Source: Kitagawia praeruptora (lineage: Eukaryota > Streptophyta > Magnoliopsida > Apiales > Apiaceae). From it: DNA of 64,000 nt. Where the stretch lies: positions 106,040,501 to 106,104,500 of the forward strand of contig CM075353.1 in assembly GCA_037693485.1 (NCBI GenBank), read 5' to 3'. Of this stretch, positions 25,101 to 36,606 are shown in pieces. The translations under genes and the position numbers were made by a program. How positions within the stretch are numbered: the stretch's first letter is position 1; each line of letters starts with the position of its first letter. The notes beneath the pieces are model-generated. The model did no database searches. It had not been told where the DNA came from and worked only from the letters and a program-made list of their open reading frames with translations.

Positions 25101-27515
25101 CCTTTCATTGATCAGATGTTAGAAAGACTTGCTAAGCATAAGTACTTTTGCTATTTAGACGGATATTCAGGGTTCTTTCAGATCCCTATACATCCTGATG
25201 ACCAAGAAAAGACTACATTTACTTGCCCATATGGTACTTTTGCATATCGTAGAGTGCCTTTCGGTTTGTGCAATGCCCCTGCTACTTTTCAGCGTTGCAT
25301 GACTGCCATATTTTCTGATTTCATAGAGTCTATCATGGAAGTATTTATGGATGATTTCAGTGTTTATGGGTCTGATTTTGATGTATGTCTGCATAATCTT
25401 TCTAAAGTGCTTAAACGTTGTGAAGAGGTGAATTTGGTTTTGAATTGGGAAAAGTGCCACTTCATGGTCAATGAAGGAGTGGTACTTGGTCACTTGATTT
25501 CTGAACGTGGCATCCAGGTTGACAAAGCAAAAATTGAGGTGATTGAGAAGCTTCCTCCTCCTGTTAATGTCAAGGGAGTGAGGAGTTTCCTTGGTCATGC
25601 GGGTTTTTATCGTCGTTTTATAAAAGATTTTTCAAAAATTGCAAAACCCCTCACTCAATTGTTGCTTAAGGATGCCACCTTTGTGTTTACTGACGCTTGT
25701 TTGGAGTCTTTTAACAGGATTAAGGAAGCTTTGATAAGTGCACCAATCATTCAATCTCCAGATTGGAATCTTCCATTTGAAATCATGTGTGATGCAAGTG
25801 ATTATGCAGTTGGAGCAGTTCTCGGTCAAAGGAAAGACAAGGTATTGCACGCCATCTATTATGCAAGTAAAACCTTGGATGAAGCTCAAGTCAATTATGC
25901 TACGACTGAGAAAGAACTTCTAGCTGTGGTCTACGCTCTTGACAAATTCCGAGCCTATCTCATTGGCTCCAAAGTCATTGTTCACACTGATCATTCAGCA
26001 CTCAAGTATCTGTTGGCAAAGAAAGAAGCAAAGCCAAGGCTTATTCGTTGGATTCTCTTACTTCAAGAGTTTGACTTGGAAATCAAGGATAAGAAGGGTG
26101 CTGAGAATGTGGTTGCGGATCATCTCTCACGGTTGCATTTCAAATCTGACATTGCGTCAAGTACTCCTATTAACGATTCTTTTCCAGATGATCACCTGTT
26201 TTCGGTTGCCACTCAAACTCCATGGTATGCAGATTTTGCAAATTTCTGTGTTAGTGGATCTCACCCTCCAGAATTGACTTATCAGCAAAGAAAGAGGTTT
26301 TATCATGATGCTAAACAATATTTTTGGGATGACCCTTTCTTGTATCGAAAGTGTGCTGACGGAATCTTTCGTAGATGTGTCCCTGAGTTCGAAGTACATG
26401 ACATTCTCAAGCATTGTCATTCTCTCGCATGTGGAGGCCACCATGGTCCTTCCAAAACTGCTGCTAAAGTACTTCAATCTGGGTTCTTTTGGCCGTCTCT
26501 ATTTAAGGATGCTCGTGCTTTCTGTTTGGCGTGTGATGCATGTCAAAGGACGGGTAATATTTCTAAACGCCATGAGATGCCTCAAACCGGTATTCTTGAG
26601 GTCGAGATATTTGACGTATGGGGTGTTGATTTTATGGGACCTTTCCCAAGTTCTTGTGGGATGAGATACATCTTAGTTGCTGTCGATTATGTGTCCAAGT
26701 GGGTTGAAGCAGTTGGATCGGTAACCAATGATTCCAAGGTTGTTATGAAGCTTTTCAAGAATATTATCTTCCCTCGTTTTGGAGTTCCTAGGACAGTGAT
26801 AAGTGATGGTGGTTCTCATTTTCGCCATCGACAGTTTGAAACTTTGTTGAAGAAATATGGCGTTACTCACAAGGTCGCTCTTGCATATCATCCTCAAACA
26901 AGTGGCCAAGTGGAGGTTTCTAACCGACAAATCAAAAGCATTTTGGAGAAAATGGTTGCAAAGTCAAGGAAAGACTGGTATTTGAAGTTAGATGATGCTT
27001 TGTGGGCTTATCGGACAGCATACAAAACACCTATAGGCACCACTCCTTATCGGTTGGTTTATGGTAAAGCATGTCACTTGCCAGTAGAGTTGGAACATCG
27101 CGCCTTTTGGGCTATAAAAGAACTCAACATGGATTTGAAGGCTGCGGGGCAAGCGAGACTTCTTCAACTTAATGAGTTAGATGAGCTTCGTTTTGATGCT
27201 TATGACAACTCTCGGCTTTACAAGGAGAGAACGAAGAAGATGCATGACAAGATGATTCAGAGGAGAGATTTTCAAGTTGGTGACAAGGTGTTGTTGTTCA
27301 ATTCCAGACTTCGACTTTTTCCGGGGAAGCTCAAATCAAGATGGTCTGGACCTTTTACCGTCACCGATGTAAAATTTTATGGTGCTATTGAAGTTATGGG
27401 ACGAGATGGAACAAAATTTAAGGTCAACGGTCAACGCCTTAAATTATATGTGGATGGTGCATTCGTAGGGAAGATGGAAGCGATTTATCTTGACAACCCC
27501 TCCACGGAGATCTGA
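22104..27515 (+). CDS. Athila-type gag-pol polyprotein
   Basis: One uninterrupted frame of 1803 residues from the ATG at 22104, ending TGA. Order: gag capsid domain (about 60-260); zinc knuckle CEVC-x4-H-x4-C (about 316-329); Gln/Pro-rich and acidic Glu/Lys linker; aspartic protease with DLGASVSVMP (Asp at about 646); reverse transcriptase with catalytic FMDDF (Asp 1083-1084); RNase H (about 1215-1340); integrase with HHCC zinc finger (about 1430-1480) and D1509, D1568, E1604, where the last pair has the classic 35-residue spacing. The C-terminus is a GPFTV-type domain without a chromodomain. It makes the proteins for copying element RNA into DNA and inserting it. All catalytic residues looked for are present. 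No envelope-like ORF follows, unlike many Athila copies. Confidence 0.97.
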   Translation: MPRTRSQTKEDQAKEDTTPLSPDSGITCQQYIDQQRKEKQQKISEPKIEMADPPKSLKNYSQPSPSGVPTGLAMPAIQAENFEIKPALLTMIQHNQFAGLPSEDPTLHLQRFQQLCSTIKHKGVTPDQLKVMLFGFSLRDKAQKWLNDIDLTEWDKIAQAFLTEFFPPNRTDELIDKMMGFKQDYGESLRDAWDRFKDYQRACPHHGLEKWFLIKRFYNGLDPETKGMVDNAAGGVFLDKGVDDAHAFLSNLAANHFSNPRAAKKGGKLEVDAYSLLSSQLAALTQEIHSLKTSQPSTQPMSINALSSMAPMNNPVCEVCGIQGHYGNDCQYNVQNSQHFQMEQANVFQQRQQYNPYSNTYNPGWKDHPNFSYRNNNAQNSNVPNQQQYRPPQGPMNPPGFQRPPQNYAPQANQAAHADNQGDMMKILLQMQTKMNQMEIHNKMLETQIAQMASSSSTRQQGSLPAQPTQPKENVNAIALRSGRTYDAPPMPTDDIPTEKEKENSEEGKVEKVVEDRNEDETEESKKKDKENTAVTTPPFVPKLPFPSRMNRTKVDQQFGKFMTLVKNLEVTVPFTDLISQVPSYAKFLKDILTKKRSFGEVETIAFTEECSAVLQNKSPPKLKDPGSFSIPCHLGALFIDKALCDLGASVSVMPLSVFQKLNMGELKCTQMTLQMADRSIKYPLGILEDVPVRVGKFYIPVDFVVLDMEEDSQIPIILGRPFLCTAGAVIDVKSGTLTLSVGDDKITFTLTAALKSPLLENTCCRIDVIDEIVQDETPQILLNDALEAVLMLEAYEGEGHAEVDSLILELNGATNPNCEVTNTVTSCGESQVNKLELKSLPSNLKYVFLDDEKTCPVIVSSSLDDSQIFKLLTVLRTHRKAIGYSIDDLTGISPDFCMHRIHLDDDHKPCIQGQRRLNPNMQEVVKKEVLKLLDAGIIYPISDSKWVSPVQVVPKKGGTTVIKNDKDELIPTRIVTGWRMCIDYRKLNTATRKDHYPLPFIDQMLERLAKHKYFCYLDGYSGFFQIPIHPDDQEKTTFTCPYGTFAYRRVPFGLCNAPATFQRCMTAIFSDFIESIMEVFMDDFSVYGSDFDVCLHNLSKVLKRCEEVNLVLNWEKCHFMVNEGVVLGHLISERGIQVDKAKIEVIEKLPPPVNVKGVRSFLGHAGFYRRFIKDFSKIAKPLTQLLLKDATFVFTDACLESFNRIKEALISAPIIQSPDWNLPFEIMCDASDYAVGAVLGQRKDKVLHAIYYASKTLDEAQVNYATTEKELLAVVYALDKFRAYLIGSKVIVHTDHSALKYLLAKKEAKPRLIRWILLLQEFDLEIKDKKGAENVVADHLSRLHFKSDIASSTPINDSFPDDHLFSVATQTPWYADFANFCVSGSHPPELTYQQRKRFYHDAKQYFWDDPFLYRKCADGIFRRCVPEFEVHDILKHCHSLACGGHHGPSKTAAKVLQSGFFWPSLFKDARAFCLACDACQRTGNISKRHEMPQTGILEVEIFDVWGVDFMGPFPSSCGMRYILVAVDYVSKWVEAVGSVTNDSKVVMKLFKNIIFPRFGVPRTVISDGGSHFRHRQFETLLKKYGVTHKVALAYHPQTSGQVEVSNRQIKSILEKMVAKSRKDWYLKLDDALWAYRTAYKTPIGTTPYRLVYGKACHLPVELEHRAFWAIKELNMDLKAAGQARLLQLNELDELRFDAYDNSRLYKERTKKMHDKMIQRRDFQVGDKVLLFNSRLRLFPGKLKSRWSGPFTVTDVKFYGAIEVMGRDGTKFKVNGQRLKLYVDGAFVGKMEAIYLDNPSTEI

Positions 27516-29340
27516 ACCAGCTGAGTCGAGCCAACAACGTTAAACAAAAGCGCTTCTTGGGAGGCAACCCATGGATCGTGCTTCTGCAAAAAGGGGAGTT
27601 CTTCTTTCCTTCTGTTTTATATATTGTAGATTTCCTTGTTTAGTGTATGAGTCATTGAGGACATTGACTCGTTTAAGTGTGGGGAGGTGTTCTCGGTGTT
27701 CTCAACGTAGTGTATATTAAAAAAAAAAAAAAAAAAAAAAAATCCAAAAAAATTAAAAAATTTGAAAAAATATCAAAAATAATTCTAGCCATGCAATTTG
27801 ATTAGTTGTTGTATTTTGCTTAATACACCCATGCATGCTTAGGAATCTTGTGTTTATGGATGCTTTTGATTCAGAAGTGATTTGTGCTTTGTTCTTGTGC
27901 ACACACGTACACTAGCAAGTTGAAGCTGGTAGACTTAATTGAATGTCTTAAGTGATTAGAATGACATGAATATGTGCAAGATGACTTGGTTTTCATGCTT
28001 TGAGTGCAAGTAGGTGCGTTTGAGAGTCTTGTTACTTGGGATTGATTATGTTTTGTCACACCAAGCGAGTTTTGAGCCTATATGCATATCTTTTGCATGA
28101 TTTATTCGTTTGCTTGAGTGTCCACATGTTGTTTGCATTGCTAGCACTTACTTGAGATCTTTCTTGAGATGCATGACATTACTTGATGATGAGATGATAA
28201 AGGCACTTAGGTTTAACCTCGTATTTCCGATATTTCCACACCTTTTATACATGATCAACTAATTACCCCGTTGAGCTTAATCCTATTCTTTCGGTGACAC
28301 ACCACATTACTTGCCATTATCCTTTTTATTCTATTGGCCTTGCATTGAATTTGAACCTAAATTGTCAAAGGCTAGTATCGTACTTAAGGGAGTAATAAGG
28401 TGTTAAGGGTTTTATTATTGGTCATACTTTTGGGGAATTATTGATTTTGGTTGATGCTTGTTAGTCGAAATTCATAAAAATATCTATGGATCATTGTGCT
28501 TATTCCTTAGCTCTCTGCAAAAGAAAAAAAAAAGAAAAAAAGAAAAAATAAATAAATTTGAGAGCATTCATATATTTGTATGATCCTTTTTCATTCGACT
28601 AGTCAAGTTATAATGTAAGGGGTATTGAAAATCTCAAGTGTGGGGAAGATAGAAAGGGAATGGAATTATTTATATTGTTGAGTACTAGCTTTTGACGTTA
28701 ACCTGTTTTAGCTTTACTTGACATACCTGGTCCCTAGCCCACGTTACAACCCGAATAAAGACCTTTTGATTGTCATCAGTGATGTATGTTGTGTTGAGAT
28801 TGAGATTGATTGCGAGTGTCAAGTTGTGTTTATGATTTTGTTGGAATTGAGTGATACACTTAACCTTGTTCTTGAGTGAATTTTCGTTTGTGAGTGAAAG
28901 GTGAGTTATTACTTGTTTTGGCATAGGAGATCCCAGGTTTAGACTCAAAGATGTGTTTCTTGTGGGTTTAGCATGATTACCAACTTGTTCTTACACTTGA
29001 CATGGATTTGTGTGATCTTATGCATGTTCGTTGAGTAGACTACGTGAATACTTGCACTTTAGACGCCGAGGCATTGCATTTTCATTTTGATTCTTAAGCC
29101 GATATGACATGAGAAGACGGGTGTGTGTGGTGTTGTGTTGTTGTGTGGTCTTTTGCATGAGCTAGATGAATTTTGTGGGTATATTCACTATAAACCCTCA
29201 CGAGACAACACTCGTCCTACTAGGGCTGCCTAGGGGTTTAACGGCTTGTTGCATATGCTCAATGCAATCGTGTCATCTACGAAAGTGATATTAGGATTTA
29301 GTTTTTATTTCGCTTATTTGCCCGAGGACGTGCAAATGCT
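27516..29340 (+). other. Non-coding 3' region of the Athila-like element
   Basis: About 1.8 kb between the polyprotein stop and the polypurine tract, where autonomous Athila elements often carry an envelope-like ORF. No such ORF exists here. It holds an A-tract (27719-27742), a second A-rich patch (28517-28550) and three copies of a TGTGGGGA-type motif (about 27678, 28640 and at the polypurine tract). Confidence 0.8.
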
Positions 29341-29355
29341 TAGTGTGGGGATGTT
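29341..29355 (+). other. Polypurine tract
   Basis: TAGTGTGGGGATGTT lies directly before the 3' LTR and is the expected plus-strand primer. It is shorter and less purine-pure than usual; the GTGTGGGGA core is shared with two upstream sites. Confidence 0.65.
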
Positions 29356-31295
29356 TGATATGATATATTTTTATATATATTTTAGATGATTTTATTCCCG
29401 TATTTAATTGCATTTTGCATTTATTTGGATATTTATTTAATAAATATTAATGTTTTATTGTAGAAGACAAGAATTCCTAATTTTGGAAGAATTTGAGCTT
29501 AAAGATCTATTTTGGAGCTAAAAGGGAAGAAAAAGGAGTCCGATTGCGCATCATCAAGAGACCGTAGATTAAACTTGGACGAGCAATGAGGAAATAGAAT
29601 TATCACAAAAATGTGTAGAGTGATATTTTCTTAAAGCTGGAACCCCGGTTGGAATTGATATATTTTCTGTTAAGCAAAAGGAGTCCGGTTCCAGACGGCC
29701 AGAGTCCGCAGCTTAGAGCGTAAGGATTTATTTATATTAATAAATATTTAATTTAATTAAAATTATATTTATAAATATCTAATAATATTAGATATTTATT
29801 TTTATAATTTTTGAATTAAATTAATTATTTATTAATTAAATATTATAAGCTGTGTGGGTTAAAAAAGAATTTTTACGAAGCCGATCATATAAAATATAGG
29901 CGCTGGATTCGTAAAAGTGTACTAAAAGAGCATGTTCAACAGTTCAAGTTTATAAATTAAAAGTTCAAGAAATGGAAGCTGTCGACAGAATTAACAAAGA
30001 AAAAAAAAATAGCATGAGAAAAGAAGTTGTCCACTGTGATGTTGCTGTCGGCCAAAGCAGTACTCTCCCACGCGCGCGTGGGAGACACGCGCCTGAAGGA
30101 GGCTTGTGAATCAGCTAGCGTGTGGTACACACGCCTGGCCGCAGCTGGTTTATTTTCTGCAGTGTTGATTAAAAATGCACAGTGTTGTGGCGGAAAGTGT
30201 GGTGCGTGCAGCATGACACCGAATTCAATTAAATTGTTTACTGAAAGAGTGATTCAAGGAATTGAAAAATCAAAGTGCTGCAGGTTGATGTCGGCCGGCT
30301 GAATTTTTTTATTACCGATTGTGGTCTTTTTTGTGCTATAAATAGACGAGAATTTTCATTGTTTGAACACACCTCTCGACTGAGTTTCTCTTGTAAATTC
30401 AGATTTTCTCTCTAGCTTCCCTTGTAATTTTATTTTTATTTTAAACACTTTAATTTTCTGTAATTTTAGTAAACACTTAAATTTCTGCAAGTTCTATTTT
30501 GGTGGGGAGCTACACACTGCATTCATTACAACACTACATCCTGTTTCATCCGGCTAAGTCTTTTTAGAGGAGCTAGGGGCTTAATTTTCTTTCCTCTATT
30601 TTATGTACACTTCGGCTTAATTCTCCATTTTATTGCAAATTTGAGGTACTCCTTAATTTTATCTTATTTGTTAATATATGTTTTATATGTCTTGTCTAAT
30701 TATTTATGCCAATTTTATTAATAGAATGAGTGAGTAATTTAATTCTAGGGTATTAGGGGGAGCCATGTTTGCACCATGATTTGGACTTAATTTGATTAGT
30801 AGATTGATGGGTAGAGAGTAATTCTGATTGATATGTTCTAATTCTTAATTTGTGTAATTGCGCAATATCACGGATTAATCGATTGCAATAGGAGTAATAG
30901 ATCGAAAGATTTTACTACTAGAGGCTTACATACAATTAGCAGAATTAAAAGTGAGTGTGGAAACATCATTAGATATTCTGAGAGTGTTAATACTTAAAAA
31001 AGATTAACCATTGCTTTAATTACTTAATCCCATTGAAAAGCTATACTTTTGTGATTTGTTTGGTGTAAACATGGTGAACCTGAATTGCCCTAGATCCTTT
31101 TATTAATTGAATTAAAACTTTGTTAAATTTGCATTAGTAGTTAATAAAATTCCCAAATAATCGTTTATGACTAGAAACAATTGATAATAGTTGAATTGAA
31201 ATTGAAACTGTCTCCTTGAGGAATCGACCCGTATTTGCTAGTATCTACTACAATTGATACCGTGCGCTTGCGGTTAGACATAATTTTACACATCA
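29356..31295 (+). repeat. 3' LTR of the Athila-like element
   Basis: 1940 bp, matching 20040-21966 except for a 2-nt gap near 29758, an extra GTTCAAC near 29934 and an extra 8 nt near 29967. Carries the same TATA box and palindrome (30064-30085). Confidence 0.97.
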
Positions 31296-32408
31296 TGCAC
31301 GGGTTTCTTGTATTATGTTATAAATTTTATTTAATATTAAAATTATGTTTTTATATAATCATTATTTTAATAATTTTTTTAATTTTAATTTGTTATAATT
31401 TAATATACTCATGTTTACAGATTATAATAATGTTTCCTTATTATAAACAACGTATATGATTTTTAATATATTTTATTAATAATTGAAAATTTTGGTGTGA
31501 TATTTTCGAGTATATATTAATGATTGTAAGATTTGTTGTAAATTAAAAAGATAACGTGTTTTAATTAGAAATATTAATGATTGAAAAATATGATACAATT
31601 GATCTTTTTTTTTTTTTGCCAAAATACAATTGATCTTTTTAGGTGTTTATAAAAGGTAATATCTTCAACTGAAAGTAAATATGAAAAATGCAATCGACTA
31701 ATTACCATTTATTATATTATATTGTTATTTATTTTTGGTGTTACATTTTACTTGAAAATTATGGTGTGATATTTTCGGTTATATATTAATGATTGAAAGA
31801 TTTATTTTAAATTAAAAAGATAATGTGTTTTAGTTCGAAAGGAAATATTAATGATCGAAAGATATGACATGATTCATGTTTTTACGTGAAAGTAAATATG
31901 AAAAAGACAATCGACTAATTACCGTTAATTTTATTATATTAATGTGAAATTTTCGGGTATATATTAATGATTGTAAGATTTGTTTTAAATTAAAAAGATA
32001 ACGTGTTTTAGTTCGAAAGGACATATTAATGATGGAAAGATATGATACGATTGGTGTTTTTAGGTATTTATAAATGGTAATACCTTGACTACTTACCATT
32101 AATTATATTATGTTATTACTTATTTTAGATTGTAAGATTTGTTTTAAATTAAAAAGGTAACGTCTTTTAGACTTTTAGTTCGAAAAGAAATATTAATGAT
32201 GAAAATATATGATACAATTGATGTTTTAAGTTGTTTATAAAAGGTAGTATCTTGACTAATTATCATTAATTATATTATTTTATTACTTATTTTAGGTGTA
32301 TTTTTTTATAATGAAGGGTAAATAATTAAATTCACGAAGTACCAAAAATAAGTACCAAAAAATAGGTACCAAAATTTTAATATTTCGACTTTTATATAAT
32401 AGTATAGA
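31296..32408 (-). mobile_element. Reverse-oriented Helitron (family A), hosting the Athila insertion
   Basis: Starts TGCACGGGTTTCTTGT, inside the inverted terminal hairpin, and matches the complement of 18410-18556 closely. It ends at TATATAATAGTATAGA before a T, the inverted Helitron 5' end. The LTR element landed in the hairpin, which splits the terminus from the body. Internal segments of ~300 bp are repeated (each with TTAATGATTG and GGTAATATCTT-like blocks). No ORF. Confidence 0.8.
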
Positions 32409-33062
32409 TTTGTTTTAAATTAAAAGGTAACGTGTTTTAGTTCGAAAAGAAATATTAATGATGGAAAGAAATAATATGATTTACTCCCTCCGTCCCTTTG
32501 AATTCTTTACGTTTGCGGACCAATTTCTGGCACGGATTTTAAGGATAGTTCTATAACATATTTTTGATATTTTTTTTTTGTATAAAAATAGGATTGTTCT
32601 ATTTTTATACAAAAAAATAAAATATCAAAAATAAGTTATAGAACTATCCTTAAAATGCACCTTAAAATGCGTGTCAAACACGCACTTTTATGTAAAGAAA
32701 TGGGTGAGACAGAGGGAGTATGTTTTTAGGTGTTTATAAAAGATAATATCTTGACTAGTTACCATTAATTATATTATGTTATTACTTATTTTAGATTGTA
32801 AGATTTGTTTTAAATTAAAAAGGTAACGTGTTTTAGACTTTTAGTTCGAAAGGAAATATTAATGATGGAAAGATGTGATACGATTGATGTTTTTAGTTGT
32901 TTATAAAAGGTAGTATCTTGAGTAATTACCATTAATTATATTATGTTATTACTTATTTTAGGTGTATTTATTTTTTTTATAATGAAGGGTAAGTAAGTAA
33001 ATTCACGAAGTACAAAAAAACAGGTACCAAAACTTTTAATGTTTCGGTTTTTATATAATAGT
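32409..33062 (-). mobile_element. Helitron family-A fragment interrupted by a MITE
   Basis: Same body repeats as the neighbouring copies, ending in GTTTCGGTTTTTATATAATA then GTA at 33062. It lacks its own hairpin end, so it is a fragment or tandem partial copy. Confidence 0.65.
32484..32718. mobile_element. Stowaway MITE in a Helitron fragment
   Basis: CTCCCTCCGTCCC at the left and a GACAGAGGGAG end at the right, flanked by TA on both sides. The body is strongly self-complementary (a TATAGAACTATCCTTAAA block recurs inverted near 32545). Confidence 0.9.
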
Positions 33063-34302
33063 ACTAGCTTATAACCCATGCACGGATTTCTTTTGATATA
33101 CAATAAATTTTATTTTATGTTACCATTACATTTTTAAATAATAATAATTAATATTTTATTTTAATTTTAACTTAAATTATTTAATAAAAAATTAATTAAT
33201 GATATGCATAGCTTAAAACTTATATTATAAAATTTTAAAATAAATATGTAGTTGATGGAATTCAAACCTTGAAATTTTAGTAAATTAATTTAATAATATA
33301 ATATATCTAATCATTATATCTAACGATTCTGATTTTTTACTAAAAATCTAACGGTCATTATTCGTAGTATACAGATTTCTATTATATTTTGTTAGTGATT
33401 AGAAGATATAGTGTAATATTTTTGGGTATATATTAATTATTGCAAGATTATGTTTTAAATTAAAAGTCAAAGTGTTTAAATTAGGAGAAAATATTACTGA
33501 TTGGAAGATATAAATTTATAAAATTATAATAAAATTTTATTATGTTATAAATAAAATTTATTGATCTGGTGTTTATTTTATTATTTTATAAATGTTATTC
33601 AATATTACAATTATGTAATCATTATTTTTAATGACTTTTTAATTTTAATTTAATATACTCATGTTTACGAATTATACTAATGTTTCCTTGTTATAAATAA
33701 CGTATAGGGATTTTTAATATATTTTATTAAATAATTGAAAAATATGGTGTGATAATATTAGTTTTAAATCAAAAAGGTAATGTGTTTTAATACGAAAGGA
33801 AATATTAATGATTGAAAGATATGATACGATTGATGTTTTCAGTTGTTTATAAAAGGTAATATCTTCAATTAAAGTAAATGCGAAAAAGGCAATCGACTAA
33901 TTAACATTAATTATTTTATGTTATTATTTATTTTAGCTGTTTTAATAGTATAAATATCGAATATATTTTTCTTTTTAATGAAGAATTATACTAATGTTTC
34001 TTTATAAAACAAAAAGGTAACGTGTTTTAATTCGAAAGAAAATATTAATGATTGGAAGATATGATACGATTAATTTTTTAGGTGTTTATAAAATGTAATA
34101 TCTTCAATTAAAAGTAAATGTGAAAAAAGGCATTCGACTAATTAGTAATTACCATTAATTATTTTATGTTATAATTTATTTTACTATTTTAATAGTATAG
34201 ATATTAAATATTTTTTTTTTTAATGAATGGTAAATAAGTAAATTCACTAAGAACCAAAAAACAGGTACCAAAACTTTTAATGTTTCGGCTTTTATATAAT
34301 AG
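33063..34302 (-). mobile_element. Reverse-oriented Helitron (family A/C)
   Basis: Starts CTAGCTTATAACCCATGCAC after an A and runs to a TTTATATAATAGTAAG-type end near 34302. The hairpin reads CCATGCACGG, a decayed version of the intact ones. AT-rich body with no ORF. Confidence 0.65.
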
Positions 34303-36606
34303 TAAGCTTAAAACCCGTGCGATGCACGGATTTCTTTTAATATTATATGATATGCTTTATTAATTCGATTTACTTTTTTTAAAATATGAATTTTGGAGGT
34401 TTAAATTTTTAAATGAGATGATTTGATAATAATTATATAAATGTTAATTAGCAAAAAAAAATTTATAAATGTTATCCGTTATATTTCTATGAAAAGATGG
34501 ATTTTAGTTAGAAAATATTGAAAAGATAATACATCTTAGTTCAAAAAGGTAATCGGTTAATTATAAGTACTTATAAAATTATAATTTTATTTTATTAAAT
34601 AGAATGCTGTGATTTAACTGAAAAAAGTGAGGTGTTAGTTATAGAAAATTAAAAAGGAAACATGTTTTAGGTGAAAAAGGTAATTGATTAGTTTATAGTA
34701 ATTATAATTCAATTATGTTATTTTTCTAAATAAAATTGCTCGTAAAGTTTTAAGAAAAGGAAAAATTAGTGTTGCCCATGATATTTTAAAGAATAGAGAT
34801 ATTTTAGTTAGAAAATATAGAAAAGATGATAAATTTTAGCTTAAACTTAATCGGTTAATTATTAACATTATAATATTGTTATTTTATTTTATTAAATAGA
34901 ACCGTCCGTGATATAATTGAAAAAAGATTGATTTTATTTAGAGAAAATAGAAAATGTAATGTGAAAATTAAAAAGATGACATGTTTTAGGTGAAAAAGGT
35001 AATTGATTAGTTTATAATAATTATAATTTAATTTATGTTATTTCACTAAATTAAATTGTTCCTAATGTCTTTAGATTGTGAGAAATTAATGTTGCCCATG
35101 ATATTTCTAGAAAAAAGGAATTTGAATTATAAAATATGGAAAATATGATACGTTTTAGGTGAAAAAGGTATTCAAAAAGGTAATCATTTAATTATAAGTA
35201 CTTATAAAATTATAATTTAGAATGTCGTGATTTAACTGAAAAAAGTGAGGTGTTAGTTAGAGAAAAATAAAAAAGAAACATGTTTTAGGTGGAAAAGGTA
35301 ATTAATTAGTTTATAGTAATTATAATTTAATTTATGTTATTTCACTAAATTAAATTGTTTGTAGTGTTTTTAGATATTGAGAAATTAATGTTGCCCATGA
35401 TATTTCTAGAAAAAAGGAATTTGAATTATAAAATACGGAAAAGATGATATGTTTTAGTTGAAAAGGGTAATTGATAATTATTAGTATTATAATATTATTA
35501 TTTATTAAATAGAACCCCGTGATATATTTGTAAAAAAAAAATATTTTAGTTAAAGAGATATTTTAGTTATAGAATAGAGAAAAGGTAACATGTTTTGGCT
35601 AAAAAAGGTAATTGATTGGTTAATAGTAATTATAATATAATTATGTTATTTTCAAAATTGCTTGTTGTGTTTATAAGAAAGGAGAAATTTTAGTTAGATA
35701 AAATAATAAAGATATTGTGCTTTACCTGAAAAGGGAAATTAATTAGTTAGTGACAAATAGAAAAGGTAATATGTTTAATATGAAAAAGGAAATTATGTAT
35801 TTAGTTAATAGTTAAGTAAGGGTAATTAGGTAAATTCAATATAAAATATGGAAAATATGATACGTTTTAGGTGAAAAAGGTATTCAAAAAGGTAATCGTT
35901 TAATTATAAGTACTTATAAAATTATAATTTAGAATGTCGTGATTTAACTGAAAAAAGTGAGGTGTTAGTTAGAGAAAATTAAAAAAGAAACATGTTTTAG
36001 GTGGAAAATGTAATTAATTAGTTTATAGTAATTATAATTTAATTTATGTTATTTCACTAAATTAAATTGTTTGTAGTGTTTTTAGATATTGAGAAATTAA
36101 TGTTGCCCATGATATTTCTAGAAAAAAGGAATTTGAATTATAAAATACGGAAAAGATGATATGTTTTAGTTGAAAAGGGTAATTGATAATTATTAGTATT
36201 ATAATATTATTATTTATTAAATAGAACCCCGTGATATATTTGTAAAAAAAAATATTTTAGTTAAAGAGATATTTTAGTTATAGAATAGAGAAAAGGTAAC
36301 ATGTTTTGGCTAAAAAAGGTAATTGATTGGTTAATAGTAATTATAATATAATTATGTTATTTTCAAAATTGCTTGTAGTGTTTATAAGAAAGGAGAAATT
36401 TTAGTTAGATAAAATAATAAAGATATTGTGCTTTACGGAAATTAATTAGTTAGTGACAAATAGAAAAGGTAATATGTTTAATATGAAAAAGGAAATTATG
36501 TATTTAGTTAATAGTTAAGTAAGGGTAATTAGGTAAATTCAATAGGTACCAACCAACCAACCAACCAACCAAACTTTTAATGTTTCGGCTTTAATATAAT
36601 AGAATA
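34303..36606 (-). mobile_element. Reverse-oriented Helitron (family B) with internal duplication
   Basis: Starts AAGCTTAAAACCCGTGCGAT (inverted 3' hairpin) and ends GGCTTTAATATAATAGAATA then GA near 36606 (inverted 5' end). Body matches 15673-16358/19863-20034. Contains a 712-bp tandem duplication and a CCAACCAACCAACC microsatellite near its 5' end (36549-36570). Confidence 0.75.
35129..36544. repeat. 712-bp tandem duplication inside a Helitron
   Basis: Units about 35129-35840 and 35841-36544. Both begin AAAATATGGAAAATATGATA and end GGTAATTAGGTAAATTCAAT. They differ by a few substitutions and small indels, so the duplication is younger than the Helitron. Confidence 0.85.

Larger units (their letters stand above)
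20040..31295 (+). mobile_element. Complete Athila-like Ty3/gypsy LTR retrotransposon
   Basis: An 11256-bp element: 5' LTR, tRNA-Asp primer site, one gag-pol frame, long non-coding 3' region, polypurine tract, 3' LTR, 5-bp target duplication. The LTRs start TG and end CA. By eye they differ only by three indels (2, 7 and 8 nt), giving 1927 versus 1940 bp. The FMDD reverse-transcriptase box, the DLGA protease motif, the tRNA-Asp primer site and long LTRs point to the Athila clade. The polyprotein has no stop or frameshift, so the element is young and may still be mobile. Confidence 0.96.
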
